Below, piece after piece: positions 46,022 to 54,209 of a stretch of DNA of 64,000 nucleotides. The translations under genes and the position numbers were made by a program. The stretch's first letter is position 1. Each line of letters begins with the position of its first letter. The notes under the pieces were generated by a model. It was not told the DNA's origin. It searched no databases and worked only from the letters and a program-made list of their open reading frames with translations. Source of the stretch: Modestobacter italicus (GTDB taxonomy: Bacteria > Actinomycetota > Actinomycetes > Mycobacteriales > Geodermatophilaceae). Location of the stretch: NCBI RefSeq assembly GCF_019799965.1, contig NZ_JABGCJ010000005.1:248001-312000 (forward strand), given 5' to 3'.

Positions 46022-46573
46022 GTGCTGAGCGAGATCGTCTTCTGGGTGCTGGCGGTGGTCGCGATCGCCGCCGGGGTCGCCGTCTTCCGGGTCGACTCGA
46101 TGGCCCGGGCCACCTACGCGCTGGCCGCCTCGTTCGTCGCGGTCGGGCTGGCGCTGCTGCTGCTGGACCTGCAGTTCCTCGGCGTCATGACGGTGCTGAT
46201 GATGGTGATGGAGATGGCGATCATGGCCATCTACATGATCATGTTCATGGGGATGAACCCCGCGCTCATGCCGATGAGCATGGTGCACGGCAAGCGCCCG
46301 GCACTGCTGGTCTCGATCGGCACCTTCGTGGTGCTGGCCGCCGGTGCGGTGCTCGTCCCGTGGCCCACCCGGCGGGGCGCACCCGCCGCGGACCTGGTGA
46401 CCTCGCTCGGCGAGGCCGTCATGCACTCGAAGATGCTGGTGATGCTGACCGTCTCGCCGGTCCTGTTCGCCACGATCGTCGCCGCGCTGGTGCTCGCGCT
46501 GCCGCGCGGCCGCTACGACCGGCTGGGCCCCGAGCTCCGCCACCGGAGCCGTCACGGGAGGGCGGACCGGTGA
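46022..46573 (+). CDS. nuoJ: NuoJ-like membrane subunit with Met-rich helix
   Basis: A 183-residue membrane protein with five helices in the NuoJ order. The third-helix region (residues 56-87) holds 13 methionines in 32 residues (for example MTVLMMVMEMAIMAIYMIMF), where canonical NuoJ has a Val/Leu/Phe-rich helix. GTG start four bases after the NuoH stop. Its stop overlaps the NuoK start. The Met content could tune helix flexibility or bind soft metal ions; both are speculative. Confidence 0.88.
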   Translation: MLSEIVFWVLAVVAIAAGVAVFRVDSMARATYALAASFVAVGLALLLLDLQFLGVMTVLMMVMEMAIMAIYMIMFMGMNPALMPMSMVHGKRPALLVSIGTFVVLAAGAVLVPWPTRRGAPAADLVTSLGEAVMHSKMLVMLTVSPVLFATIVAALVLALPRGRYDRLGPELRHRSRHGRADR

Positions 46574-46872
46574 CCCTGGAGACCGTCCTGCTCGTCGCCG
46601 CCGCGCTGTTCAGCATCGGCCTCTACGGCGCGATCTCCCAGCAGGTCGTGGTGATGGTGATGATGGGCCTGGAGCTGATGCTCAACGGCGTCGTCCTGGC
46701 CGCTGCCGGCTTCTGGTGGTTCCTCTCCCCCGCCCCCGACGGGCAGGTGCTGCTGCTGGTCGTGCTCACCGCGATGACGGTGGAGATGGCGATGGGGTTC
46801 GCCGTGGCCACCCTGCTGCACCGGTCGAAGCAGTCGGACATGACCGACATGGCCACGGACCTGGCGCAGTGA
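46570..46872 (+). CDS. nuoK: NuoK-like membrane subunit
   Basis: A 100-residue, three-helix protein of normal NuoK length. Both conserved membrane Glu residues are present, in MMGLELMLNGV and TVEMAMGFAVA, so the proton path through NuoK is intact. GTGA overlap with NuoJ. Like NuoJ it is richer in Met than usual. Confidence 0.92.
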   Translation: MTLETVLLVAAALFSIGLYGAISQQVVVMVMMGLELMLNGVVLAAAGFWWFLSPAPDGQVLLLVVLTAMTVEMAMGFAVATLLHRSKQSDMTDMATDLAQ

Positions 46873-46894
46873 CCGTCCCCCAGTCCTCCCTCAG

Positions 46895-46918
46895 GGGCCG
46901 AAGTCGCGACCTTGGCCC
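46895..46918. repeat. Palindromic element in the nuoK-nuoL gap
   Basis: An imperfect dyad around AGTCGCGAC in the 76-nt gap, the only sizeable gap in the operon. The same core recurs inside nuoN at 50559-50582. It may be an intercistronic processing or attenuation hairpin. Confidence 0.5.
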
Positions 46919-46948
46919 TCTGCGAGGGCGCGCTCGGGGGTCGGGCGC

Positions 46949-48880
46949 GTGAGCGCGCTGTTGTGGACGACGGCCGGGCTGCCCGCCGTCGTCGGCCTCC
47001 TGCTGTGCGTCCTCGGCCGGCGCGCCGCCCGCGTCGCACCCGGCGTCGGCATCGGGACGGCGGCGGTCGTGCTCGTGCTGTCGGTCGTCCTCGCGCTGGA
47101 CCGGCCGGCGGCCGAGGCACCGTTCCTGCCCGGCGCCGCGTTCGGGCTGGCCGTCGACCCGCTGGCCGCCGTCGTGCTGCCGGCGGTGGCCGCGGTGACC
47201 CTGCTGGTGCTGGTCTTCTCCGCCGGTGACGTCTCCGGCGCCCGGGCCCGGTTCACCGGCCTGATGCTGCTGTTCGCCGCGGCCGTCGTCGTCACCGTCA
47301 CCGCGACCACGCTGCCCGCCCTGCTGTTCGCCTGGGAGGTGATGGGCGCGACCTCCTACGCGCTGATCGGCTTCCGGTGGCAGGAGGAGCACCGGGTCGG
47401 CGCCGGGCTGAACGCGTTCCTGACCACCCGCACCGCCGACCTCGGGCTGTACCTGGCTGCCGGAGCAGCGCTGGCCGGTGGCACCGGGCTCGCGCTGGAC
47501 GAGCTGGCGGCCGCCGAGGGGCCGTGGCTGCACGTCGCCGCCGGAGGGGTGCTCGTCGCCGCCCTGGGCAAGGCCGCCCAGCTGCCGTTCACCGCGTGGC
47601 TGTCGGCGGCGATGCAGGGGCCCAGTCCGGTCAGCGCGCTGCTGCACTCGGCGGCGATGGTGGCGATGGGCGGCTACCTGCTGCTGCGGATGGCGCCGCT
47701 GCTGTCCGCCGCCGGGTGGGCTGCGACCACGGCGGCCTGGGTGGGTGCGCTGACCGCGCTGCTGCTCGGTGCGGTCGCCGTCGCCCAGCGCGACCTCAAG
47801 CAGCTGCTGGCCGCCTCCACCGCCGCCCAGCTCGGGTTCGTGGTGCTCGGCGCCGGCGTGGGCTCGGTCGCCGGGGGGACCGCCCACCTGGTCGCGCACG
47901 CCGCGACCAAGGCCCTGCTGTTCCTGGTGGCCGGCGCGTGGCTGAGCGCACTGGGCACCAAGCAGCTGGCCGCGCTGCGCGGCGCGGCGCGGCAGTGGCC
48001 GCTGGTCGGGGTCTGCGCCGCGGTCGGCGCGCTGGCACTCGCGGGCGTCGTCCCGCTGTCGCTGTGGGCCACCAAGGACGCGGTGCTGGCCGGCGCCCGG
48101 CACGAGTCCCTGGCGCTGTACCTGGTCGGACTGGCGGCCGCCGCGCTGTCCGCGGCCTACGCGGGCAAGGTGCTCTGGCTGGTCTGGCAGCAGCTGCCCG
48201 CAGGCCCCGGCTACGACACGGAGGAGGCGGGCACCCGGCGGGTCGGGGTCCTGGAGCAGGCGCCGCTGGTGGTGCTCGCCGCCGGTGCCGTCGTCCTGGG
48301 CCTGCTCGCCCTCCCGCCGGTGGGCGACACCCTGCGCCGCTCCCTCGGCGCGGCCAGCGCCCCCACCCCCTCCGTGGCAGAGATGGCCATCTCTGCCCTG
48401 CTCGCGGTGGTGGGCGTGGCGTTGCTGGCCTCCGCCCGGGTCCGCAGCCTGTCCTGGGGGCCGCTGGGCGGCTGGCTGTCCGGTTGGCTCGGGCTCCCCC
48501 GGCTGACCACCGTGCTCGTCGTCCGGCCGGTGATGGCGATCGCGGAGGGGCTCGCCAGGTTCGACGACGCGGTGCTCGCCCGGGTCGTGCGCGGCACCGG
48601 CCGCGGTGCGCTGCTGACAGCCACCGCGGCCGCCCGGTTCGACGATGCCGTGCTCGACCGCGGGGTCCGTGGGGCGGCCGCCTCCGGGGCCCGGCTGGCG
48701 AACGCGGCCGCCCGGGCGGACGACGCCGGGCCGGACGCCGCCGTCCGGTCGCTGGCCGCGGGCACCCGCCGGCTCGGTGCGCTCGCCCGCCGCACCCAGA
48801 CCGGGTGGGTGCACCAGTACTACGTCCAGGCCGCCGTGGTGCTCGCCGCCGCGTTGGCCCTCCTGCTGGCGGTGAGGTGA
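46949..48880 (+). CDS. nuoL: NuoL-like antiporter subunit with repeated lateral helix
   Basis: A 643-residue subunit with the antiporter core intact: Glu130 in LFAWEVMGATSYALIGF, the Lys in GKAAQLPFTAWL, HSAAMV, and the Lys in LWATKDAV. The C-terminal part, which in NuoL forms the long lateral helix, contains three 26-residue repeats at 536-613 (ARFDDAVLxR type), then ends RTQTGWVHQYYVQAAVVL like other NuoL. Proton or cation pumping capacity appears retained. Confidence 0.92.
   Translation: MSALLWTTAGLPAVVGLLLCVLGRRAARVAPGVGIGTAAVVLVLSVVLALDRPAAEAPFLPGAAFGLAVDPLAAVVLPAVAAVTLLVLVFSAGDVSGARARFTGLMLLFAAAVVVTVTATTLPALLFAWEVMGATSYALIGFRWQEEHRVGAGLNAFLTTRTADLGLYLAAGAALAGGTGLALDELAAAEGPWLHVAAGGVLVAALGKAAQLPFTAWLSAAMQGPSPVSALLHSAAMVAMGGYLLLRMAPLLSAAGWAATTAAWVGALTALLLGAVAVAQRDLKQLLAASTAAQLGFVVLGAGVGSVAGGTAHLVAHAATKALLFLVAGAWLSALGTKQLAALRGAARQWPLVGVCAAVGALALAGVVPLSLWATKDAVLAGARHESLALYLVGLAAAALSAAYAGKVLWLVWQQLPAGPGYDTEEAGTRRVGVLEQAPLVVLAAGAVVLGLLALPPVGDTLRRSLGAASAPTPSVAEMAISALLAVVGVALLASARVRSLSWGPLGGWLSGWLGLPRLTTVLVVRPVMAIAEGLARFDDAVLARVVRGTGRGALLTATAAARFDDAVLDRGVRGAAASGARLANAAARADDAGPDAAVRSLAAGTRRLGALARRTQTGWVHQYYVQAAVVLAAALALLLAVR
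48554..48787 (+). repeat. Three 78-bp coding repeats in nuoL
   Basis: Three consecutive 26-codon units; the first two share ARFDDAVL at the start and the third is diverged (ARADDAGP). They lie in the lateral helix region of the protein. Confidence 0.7.
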
Positions 48881-48884
48881 GCCC

Positions 48885-50372
48885 GTGCTCAGTCTGATCA
48901 TCTTCCTGCCACTGGCCGTGGCGGCCCTGCTCGCCGTCGTGCCGGTGCCCGACCGCGTGGCCCGCTGGGCCTGGGCCGGGGCGACCGCCGCAGACCTGGC
49001 CCTGGTCGTCTGGCTCTGCGCGGCCTACGAGTCCCCGGCCGGTGGCGGGCTGGCATTCGAGCAGCGGGTGCGCTGGATCCCGACGGTGGACAGCAGCTAC
49101 CACGTCGGCGTCGACGGGCTGTCGCTGCCGCTGCTGGCGCTGACCGCCGTCGTCTTCGCCGCCTGCGCGGTCTACGGGCTGCGCGAGCAGCAGCGGCCGC
49201 GCGCGCTGGCCGCGCTGTTCCTGGCGCTGCAGACCACCTGCCTGGGGCTGTTCGCCGCCCAGGACCTGATCCTGTTCTTCGTCTTCTTCGACCTGTCGAT
49301 CGTCGGGATGTACGCGGCGATCGGCGGCTGGGGCACCGGCCGCAACGCCGGCAGGTCGGCGCTGCAGTTCTTCCTGTACACGTTCCTGGGCAGCCTGGCG
49401 CTGCTGCTGGGCTTCATCGGGTTGTTCCTCGCCGCCGACCCGCACACCTTCGACATCCCGACGCTGATCGCCGCCGCCCCGCTGGCCGACGCACCGGTGG
49501 CCGGTGGGTTCGTGCTCGCCGCCCTGCTGGTCGGCCTGGCGATCAAGACCCCGACCGTCCCGTTCCACACCTGGCTGCCCCCGGCGCACACCGACGCCTC
49601 GGCGATCGGCTCGGCGGTGCTGGCCGCGGTGCTGCTGAAGATGGGCACCTACGGGTTCGTCCGGATCGCCATGCCGGTGCTGCCCGGCGCCTGGCAGGCC
49701 GCGGCCTGGGTGGTCATCGCGGTCGGGGTCGTCTCGGCCCTCTACGGGGCGCTGGTCGCGCTGGCGCAGACCGACGTGAAGCGGATGATCGCCTACACCT
49801 CGATCAACCACATGGGCTACGTCGTGCTGGCGGTGGGCGCGGCCGGGCTGGCCGGCTCCGGGACGGCGGCGCGCGAGCTCGCGGTGACCGGGGCGGTGAC
49901 GCAGATGGTCAGCCACGGGCTGACCACCGGCGCGCTGTTCCTGCTCGCCGGGGTGCTGCACGACCGGACCGGCAGCTACGCGATGCGCGACCACGGGGGT
50001 CTGGCCCGGACCGGGCCGGTGTTCGCCGGGCTGTTCGGGGTGGCCGCCTTCGCCTCGCTGGGCATCCCGGCGTTCAGCGGCTTCGTCGCCGAGTTCCAGG
50101 TGTTCGCCGGCAGCGCCGGCGCGACGGCCTGGGCGGCGGTCGCGCTGCCCGGGATCCTGATCACCGCCGCGCTGTTCCTGCGGGCGGTGCAGCTGATGCT
50201 CGTCGGCCCTCCGGGCGGGCGGTCGATCGGCTTCGCCGACGTCCGGGCCGTCGAGGCGGTCCCGGTGGTGACGCTGCTGGTGCTGTCGCTGGCGATCGGC
50301 GTCGCGCCGTGGCCGCTGCTGGACCTGATCGCGCCGGCCGCGGAGACCCTCGTGGGCCTGGTGAGCCGGTGA
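48885..50372 (+). CDS. nuoM: NuoM-like antiporter subunit
   Basis: A 495-residue subunit. Canonical pieces are KTPTVPFHTWLPPAHTDA, LLKMGTYGFVRI, YTSINHMGYVVLA and the late Glu in SGFVAEFQVF. The conserved helix-5 Glu (normally in a WE/FE-x-x-L-x-P-M-Y context) is Asp136 in FFDLSIVGMY, and the Pro is Gly. Some coupling may remain. GTG start four bases after the NuoL stop. Confidence 0.92.
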   Translation: MLSLIIFLPLAVAALLAVVPVPDRVARWAWAGATAADLALVVWLCAAYESPAGGGLAFEQRVRWIPTVDSSYHVGVDGLSLPLLALTAVVFAACAVYGLREQQRPRALAALFLALQTTCLGLFAAQDLILFFVFFDLSIVGMYAAIGGWGTGRNAGRSALQFFLYTFLGSLALLLGFIGLFLAADPHTFDIPTLIAAAPLADAPVAGGFVLAALLVGLAIKTPTVPFHTWLPPAHTDASAIGSAVLAAVLLKMGTYGFVRIAMPVLPGAWQAAAWVVIAVGVVSALYGALVALAQTDVKRMIAYTSINHMGYVVLAVGAAGLAGSGTAARELAVTGAVTQMVSHGLTTGALFLLAGVLHDRTGSYAMRDHGGLARTGPVFAGLFGVAAFASLGIPAFSGFVAEFQVFAGSAGATAWAAVALPGILITAALFLRAVQLMLVGPPGGRSIGFADVRAVEAVPVVTLLVLSLAIGVAPWPLLDLIAPAAETLVGLVSR

Positions 50373-50385
50373 GCGGGGTGCGCCG

Positions 50386-51816
50386 GTGATGCAGCAGGAC
50401 CCACTCGCCCTCCTGCCGGAGCTGTTCCTGCTGGGCGGTGCGGTGGCGACTCTGCTGGCCGGGTCGTTCCTCCCCCAGCAGCGTCAGTGGGTGGCCCGGC
50501 TGGTGGCGGTCGCCGCACTCCTGGGCGCCGGGATCGCCACCGCCCTCACCTTCCCGGGGGGCCGGAGTCGCGACTTCGGCCCGCCGGCGGAGACGGTGTT
50601 CGGGGCGTTCGTGCTCGACACCCCCACGTCGGTCACCCGGCTGGTGGTGGTCGCCTCGCTGCTGCTGGTGATCGGGCTGGGCGTCGCGGAGCTGGGCGGG
50701 CAGGTCCGGGAGAGCGAGACCTACGCGCTGCTGCTGCTCGGCGGGCTGGGCGCGGTGGTGCTGGCCGCCACCGACGACCTGCTCGTGCTCGCCGTCGGCT
50801 TCCTGCTCTCCAGCATCCCGCTGTACGCGCTGGTCGGGATGTCGCGGACGGCGGGGGCAGCGGAGGCCGCACTGAAGACCTACCTGCTCGGCGCCCTGGC
50901 GGGGATCTGCCTGTTGCTGGGCGTGACGGTGCTGTACGGCGTCGCCGGCACCACCGCCCTGCCCGGCATGCGCGCGGGTCTGGCCGGCGCACCGGCCGCG
51001 GCGGTCGCCGTCGGCACCCTCGGGGTGCTCGCCGGGCTGCTGTTCAAGGCCGGTGGGGTGCCGCTGCACTTCTGGGTGCCCGACGCCACCCAGGGCGCGG
51101 GCACCGCGGCCGCGGCGTTCCTGACCACCGTGCCCAAGGTCGGCGCCCTGGTCGCCGTCGCCCGGCTGGTCGACGTGCTGCCGGGCACCCTGCCGTGGCC
51201 GCTGCTGGTCGGCCTGCTCGCCGCCGCGACGATGACCCTGGGCAACCTGGCGGCACTGGCCCAGACCGACGCCCGCCGGCTGCTGGGCTGGTCGACGGTC
51301 AGCCAGGTCGGCTACCTGCTGATGCCGGTCGCGGTGGTGGGCGCCGTCTCGGACACGGGTACGGGGGCCGGCGCGGTGCCGGCCCTGCTGACCTACCTGG
51401 TCGGCTACGCGGTGACCAACCTGACCGCCTTCGCCGTGCTGGCCGCCCGCCCCGACGCCCGCGCCCTGGGCGACTTCCGCGGTCTGGCCCGCCGGCACCC
51501 GGCGCTGGCGACCGCGCTGGTGGTCGGCCTGCTCAGCCTGGTCGGCACCCCGCCGACGGCGGTCTTCATCGGCAAGCTGACGGTGTTCACCGCCGCCTGG
51601 GACGGCGGGCTGGCCTGGCTGGTGGTGGTCGCCGCGGTCAACACGCTGGTCAGCCTCTTCTACTACCTGCGCTGGCTGGTCGAGGCGTTCCGGCCCGGGG
51701 AGCAGCCGGGCGCCCCGTCGGCTCCGTGGGCCACCGGCGCGGCGGTCGCCGGCACGGTGGGCGTGCTGGCCGTGGGGCTGGGCGCCGGTGCGGTGACCGC
51801 GCTGGTGGGCGGCTGA
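50386..51816 (+). CDS. nuoN: NuoN-like antiporter subunit
   Basis: A 476-residue subunit, last of the operon. It retains AGGVPLHFWVPDATQGA, EAALKTYLLGALAG and the late GTPPTAVFIGKLTVF. The conserved helix-5 Glu before SLPLY is replaced by Leu (LLSSIPLYALVG, about residue 140), and the usual EGAPTP becomes QGAGTA. The palindrome at 50559-50582 adds a GGRSRDFGP loop. An ATG at 50389 is an equally good start. Confidence 0.9.
   Translation: MMQQDPLALLPELFLLGGAVATLLAGSFLPQQRQWVARLVAVAALLGAGIATALTFPGGRSRDFGPPAETVFGAFVLDTPTSVTRLVVVASLLLVIGLGVAELGGQVRESETYALLLLGGLGAVVLAATDDLLVLAVGFLLSSIPLYALVGMSRTAGAAEAALKTYLLGALAGICLLLGVTVLYGVAGTTALPGMRAGLAGAPAAAVAVGTLGVLAGLLFKAGGVPLHFWVPDATQGAGTAAAAFLTTVPKVGALVAVARLVDVLPGTLPWPLLVGLLAAATMTLGNLAALAQTDARRLLGWSTVSQVGYLLMPVAVVGAVSDTGTGAGAVPALLTYLVGYAVTNLTAFAVLAARPDARALGDFRGLARRHPALATALVVGLLSLVGTPPTAVFIGKLTVFTAAWDGGLAWLVVVAAVNTLVSLFYYLRWLVEAFRPGEQPGAPSAPWATGAAVAGTVGVLAVGLGAGAVTALVGG
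50559..50582. repeat. Palindromic element inside nuoN coding sequence
   Basis: 12-bp arms with one mismatch around GTCGCGAC. The core matches the element at 46895-46918. It is in frame in a predicted external loop of NuoN. Confidence 0.55.
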
Positions 51817-51830
51817 CCCGGCCGGCCCGA

Positions 51831-53336
51831 TCAGCCGAGCCGGGCGGCGTGCACGTGCGCGTGGTGGTGCCCGTGCTCCTGGTCCTCGTGCCGGGCCTGC
51901 CGGGCGGCGTCCCGGCGGTCGTGCCGCCAGTCGAACAGGCCGATGACCAGCGCGGCCAGCGACCCGAGCACCGCGACCGACAGCGCCGCGGCGGCGGCCA
52001 GCGGGTACCGGTCGTCGGTGGCGCCGAGCACCAGGTAGAACAGCGCCGGCAGGGCCGCCGTCCCGATCGCGCCGCCGAACCGCTGGAACGTCTGCAGCCC
52101 GCCCCCGGCGGAGCCGGCCAGCGCCACCGGGACGTCGCGCAGGGTCAGGGTGACGTTGGGCGAGATGACGCAGCCGCCGCCGACCCCGGCGAGCAGCAAC
52201 GTGGGGATGATCGCCCAGCCGGTCGCCTCCGGCGGCACGGTGGCGATCACGATCGCCGTCCCGGACAGGCCGAGGACGACGCCGGTCAGCCCGGCGACGG
52301 TGAGCGCCCGGCCGAACCGCTCGACCAGCCGGCCGGCGATCACCGCCGCGGTGGCCGAGCCGACCGCGAACGGCGTGACGGCCAGCCCCGACTGCAGCGG
52401 CGACCAGCCCAGCCCGGTCTGGAAGAAGAGCGCGAAGGTCAGCCAGATGCCGCTGAAGCCGAGGAAGTACACGGTGCCCAGCGCCACCCCCGGCGCGTAG
52501 CCGCGGGTGCGGGTGACCAGCCGCGGGTCGAACACCGGCTCCTTGCCGGCCCGGACGACGCGCTGCTCCCAGCCGACGAAGGCCACCAGCAGTGCAGCGC
52601 CGAGCGGGAAGCACCACCACAGCCGGGCCAGGCCGCCGGACTCGGCCTGCACCAGCGGCAGCAGCACGGCCAGCGCCCCGGTGCCCAGCAGCAGCACGCC
52701 GGGGACGTCGATCCGCCCGTGCTCGCTCGGGTCGCGGCGCGGGATGAGCCGGACGGCGAGCACGAACGCCAGCACGCCGATCGGCACGTTGACGTAGAAG
52801 ATCCACCGCCAGCCGCCCGGGCCGGAGGCGAGCGCCAGGATCGCCCCGCCGAGCACCGGCCCGATGGCGGTGGAGATGCCGACGGTGGCGCCGAAGAAGC
52901 CGAACGCCCGGCCGCGCTCGGCGCCGCGGAACAACTGCTGGATCAGCGCGGAGTTCTGCGGGGCCAGGACGCCGGCCGCGACGCCCTGGGCCAGCCGGGC
53001 GGCGACCAGCAGCCCGGCCGACGGCGCGGCACCGGCGGCCGCGCTGCACAGCACGAAGGCGACCAGGCCGATGAGGAACATCCGGCGTCGTCCGTAGGCG
53101 TCACCCAGCCGGCCGGCGGGGACCAGGGCGATGCCGAAGGTGAGCGCGTACCCCGACACCACCCACTGCACGGTCGCCGGGGAGGTGTCCAGGTCCGACT
53201 GCAGCGAGGGCAGGGCGACCGAGACGATGCTGACGTCGAGCAGGGTCATGAACCCGACGACGAGGGTCACCCACAGCGCGTGCCACCGCCTGGGGTCGGC
53301 GCCCTCGGTCGCCGGCGCCTGGTCGTGCTGGGTCAT
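51831..53336 (-). CDS. DHA2-family (EmrB/QacA-like) MFS exporter
   Basis: A 501-residue, fourteen-helix major facilitator. The helix-1 motif DVSIVSVALPSLQSDL and motif A GRLGDAYGRRRMF identify the drug:H+ antiporter-2 group. The C-terminal tail is His-rich (HEDQEHGHHHAHVHAARLG). It exports drugs or dyes by proton exchange. The ATG at 53336 has GAGAGGG upstream. It converges on the nuoN-like gene. Confidence 0.9.
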   Translation of the reverse strand: MTQHDQAPATEGADPRRWHALWVTLVVGFMTLLDVSIVSVALPSLQSDLDTSPATVQWVVSGYALTFGIALVPAGRLGDAYGRRRMFLIGLVAFVLCSAAAGAAPSAGLLVAARLAQGVAAGVLAPQNSALIQQLFRGAERGRAFGFFGATVGISTAIGPVLGGAILALASGPGGWRWIFYVNVPIGVLAFVLAVRLIPRRDPSEHGRIDVPGVLLLGTGALAVLLPLVQAESGGLARLWWCFPLGAALLVAFVGWEQRVVRAGKEPVFDPRLVTRTRGYAPGVALGTVYFLGFSGIWLTFALFFQTGLGWSPLQSGLAVTPFAVGSATAAVIAGRLVERFGRALTVAGLTGVVLGLSGTAIVIATVPPEATGWAIIPTLLLAGVGGGCVISPNVTLTLRDVPVALAGSAGGGLQTFQRFGGAIGTAALPALFYLVLGATDDRYPLAAAAALSVAVLGSLAALVIGLFDWRHDRRDAARQARHEDQEHGHHHAHVHAARLG

Positions 53337-53383
53337 CGGGCCCTCTCGTGATCGTGCCCGGGAGGGCCGTTCGGGGTCAGGGA

Positions 53384-53416
53384 GCGCCGGCCCCGGCACG
53401 CTGCGGGGGCCGGCGC
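53384..53416 (-). terminator. Hairpin terminator downstream of the chimeric gene
   Basis: 11-bp arms GCGCCGGCCCC/GGGGCCGGCGC with an 11-nt loop, starting four bases after the stop. Confidence 0.6.
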
Positions 53417-53420
53417 GGGG

Positions 53421-53876
53421 TCACACCGCCGCGGGGGCGGGCCGGTCGAACGCGGCCTGGAAGTGCGCGGCCGCGTCCTGCTGCGCCTGCTCGGCCTCGT
53501 CCAGGACGGCGGAGGCGCGGAAGAACTCGTGCACCACGCCCGGGAAGCAGCGGTGGGTGGTCTCCACCCCGGCCGCCTCGAGGTCCTGGGCGAACTGCTG
53601 GCCCTGGCTGCGCAGCACGTCGCGCTCGTCGGTGACCACCAGCGTGGGCGGCATGACCGCGCTCTGTTCCGGTGTCCAGTCCAGCAGCGCGATGCGCGGG
53701 TCGGTGGCCGCCTCGGGCAAGCCCCGAAAGGCGTGCAGCGCCATCCAGGACAGCAGCGGGCGGTTCAGCGGGCGGCGGCCGGCCTCCAGGTGCTGGAACT
53801 GCCGCTCGACGACGGCGTGGTCGTCGGCGATGAGGTGGTCGATGTCACCGGGCCGGGTGGGGTAGCTCAGGGCCAC
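53421..53876 (-). pseudogene. Chimera of a hemerythrin-domain start and an alpha/beta-hydrolase end
   Basis: An intact 151-codon frame with a fine AGGAGG before its GTG. Residues 1-35 (DIDHLIADDHAVVERQFQHL) match the start of bacterial HHE hemerythrin proteins. From about residue 36 (LNRPLLSWMAL) it becomes the C-terminal part of a lipase-type alpha/beta-hydrolase, with the catalytic Asp region TDERDVLRSQGQQFA and the His in PGVVHEFF. The HGGG and GDSAGG parts with the nucleophile are missing, so hydrolase activity is not expected. A deletion joining two former neighbours near 53771 is the simplest explanation. Confidence 0.75.
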
Positions 53877-54209
53877 GGGGCCTCCTCGGTCTGCAGGGCG
53901 AGACGCCAGGTCTCGGCGCCCGCGGGTTCCGTTGCGCCCTACCCGTCGACCGGGGAGGCACACCCGCCTGCCACGCATCCGGCGTCCGGGGGCAACGGGT
54001 GGAGCGCCGGGCGCGTGGCGGCCTTGATCGCGGTCGTCGACCTGGAGTACGAAGACCGCATCGACCACGACACACCGGGAGGGGTCACGGACTCCGCACC
54101 CCGCGCCCGCGCCCTGCCCAGGTACCCCGTCCCCACCCCCCGCCCGCCGGTCGGCGGCCGGTCCGGTGCCGGCGTGCGTGCGCGTGCCCGCGCCTGGACC
54201 GGGCGGCTG

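Noticed and set aside
51831-53336. The exporter's His-rich tail as part of the neighbouring metal-linked system
   Set aside because: The tail is short, such tails occur in many MFS exporters, and the gene converges on the nuo-like operon instead of belonging to it.
54045-54209. Extended P450 N-terminus back to about 54045
   Set aside because: The sequence is partly protein-like, but no start codon with a suitable ribosome site is found; left as an uncertainty in the P450 entry.
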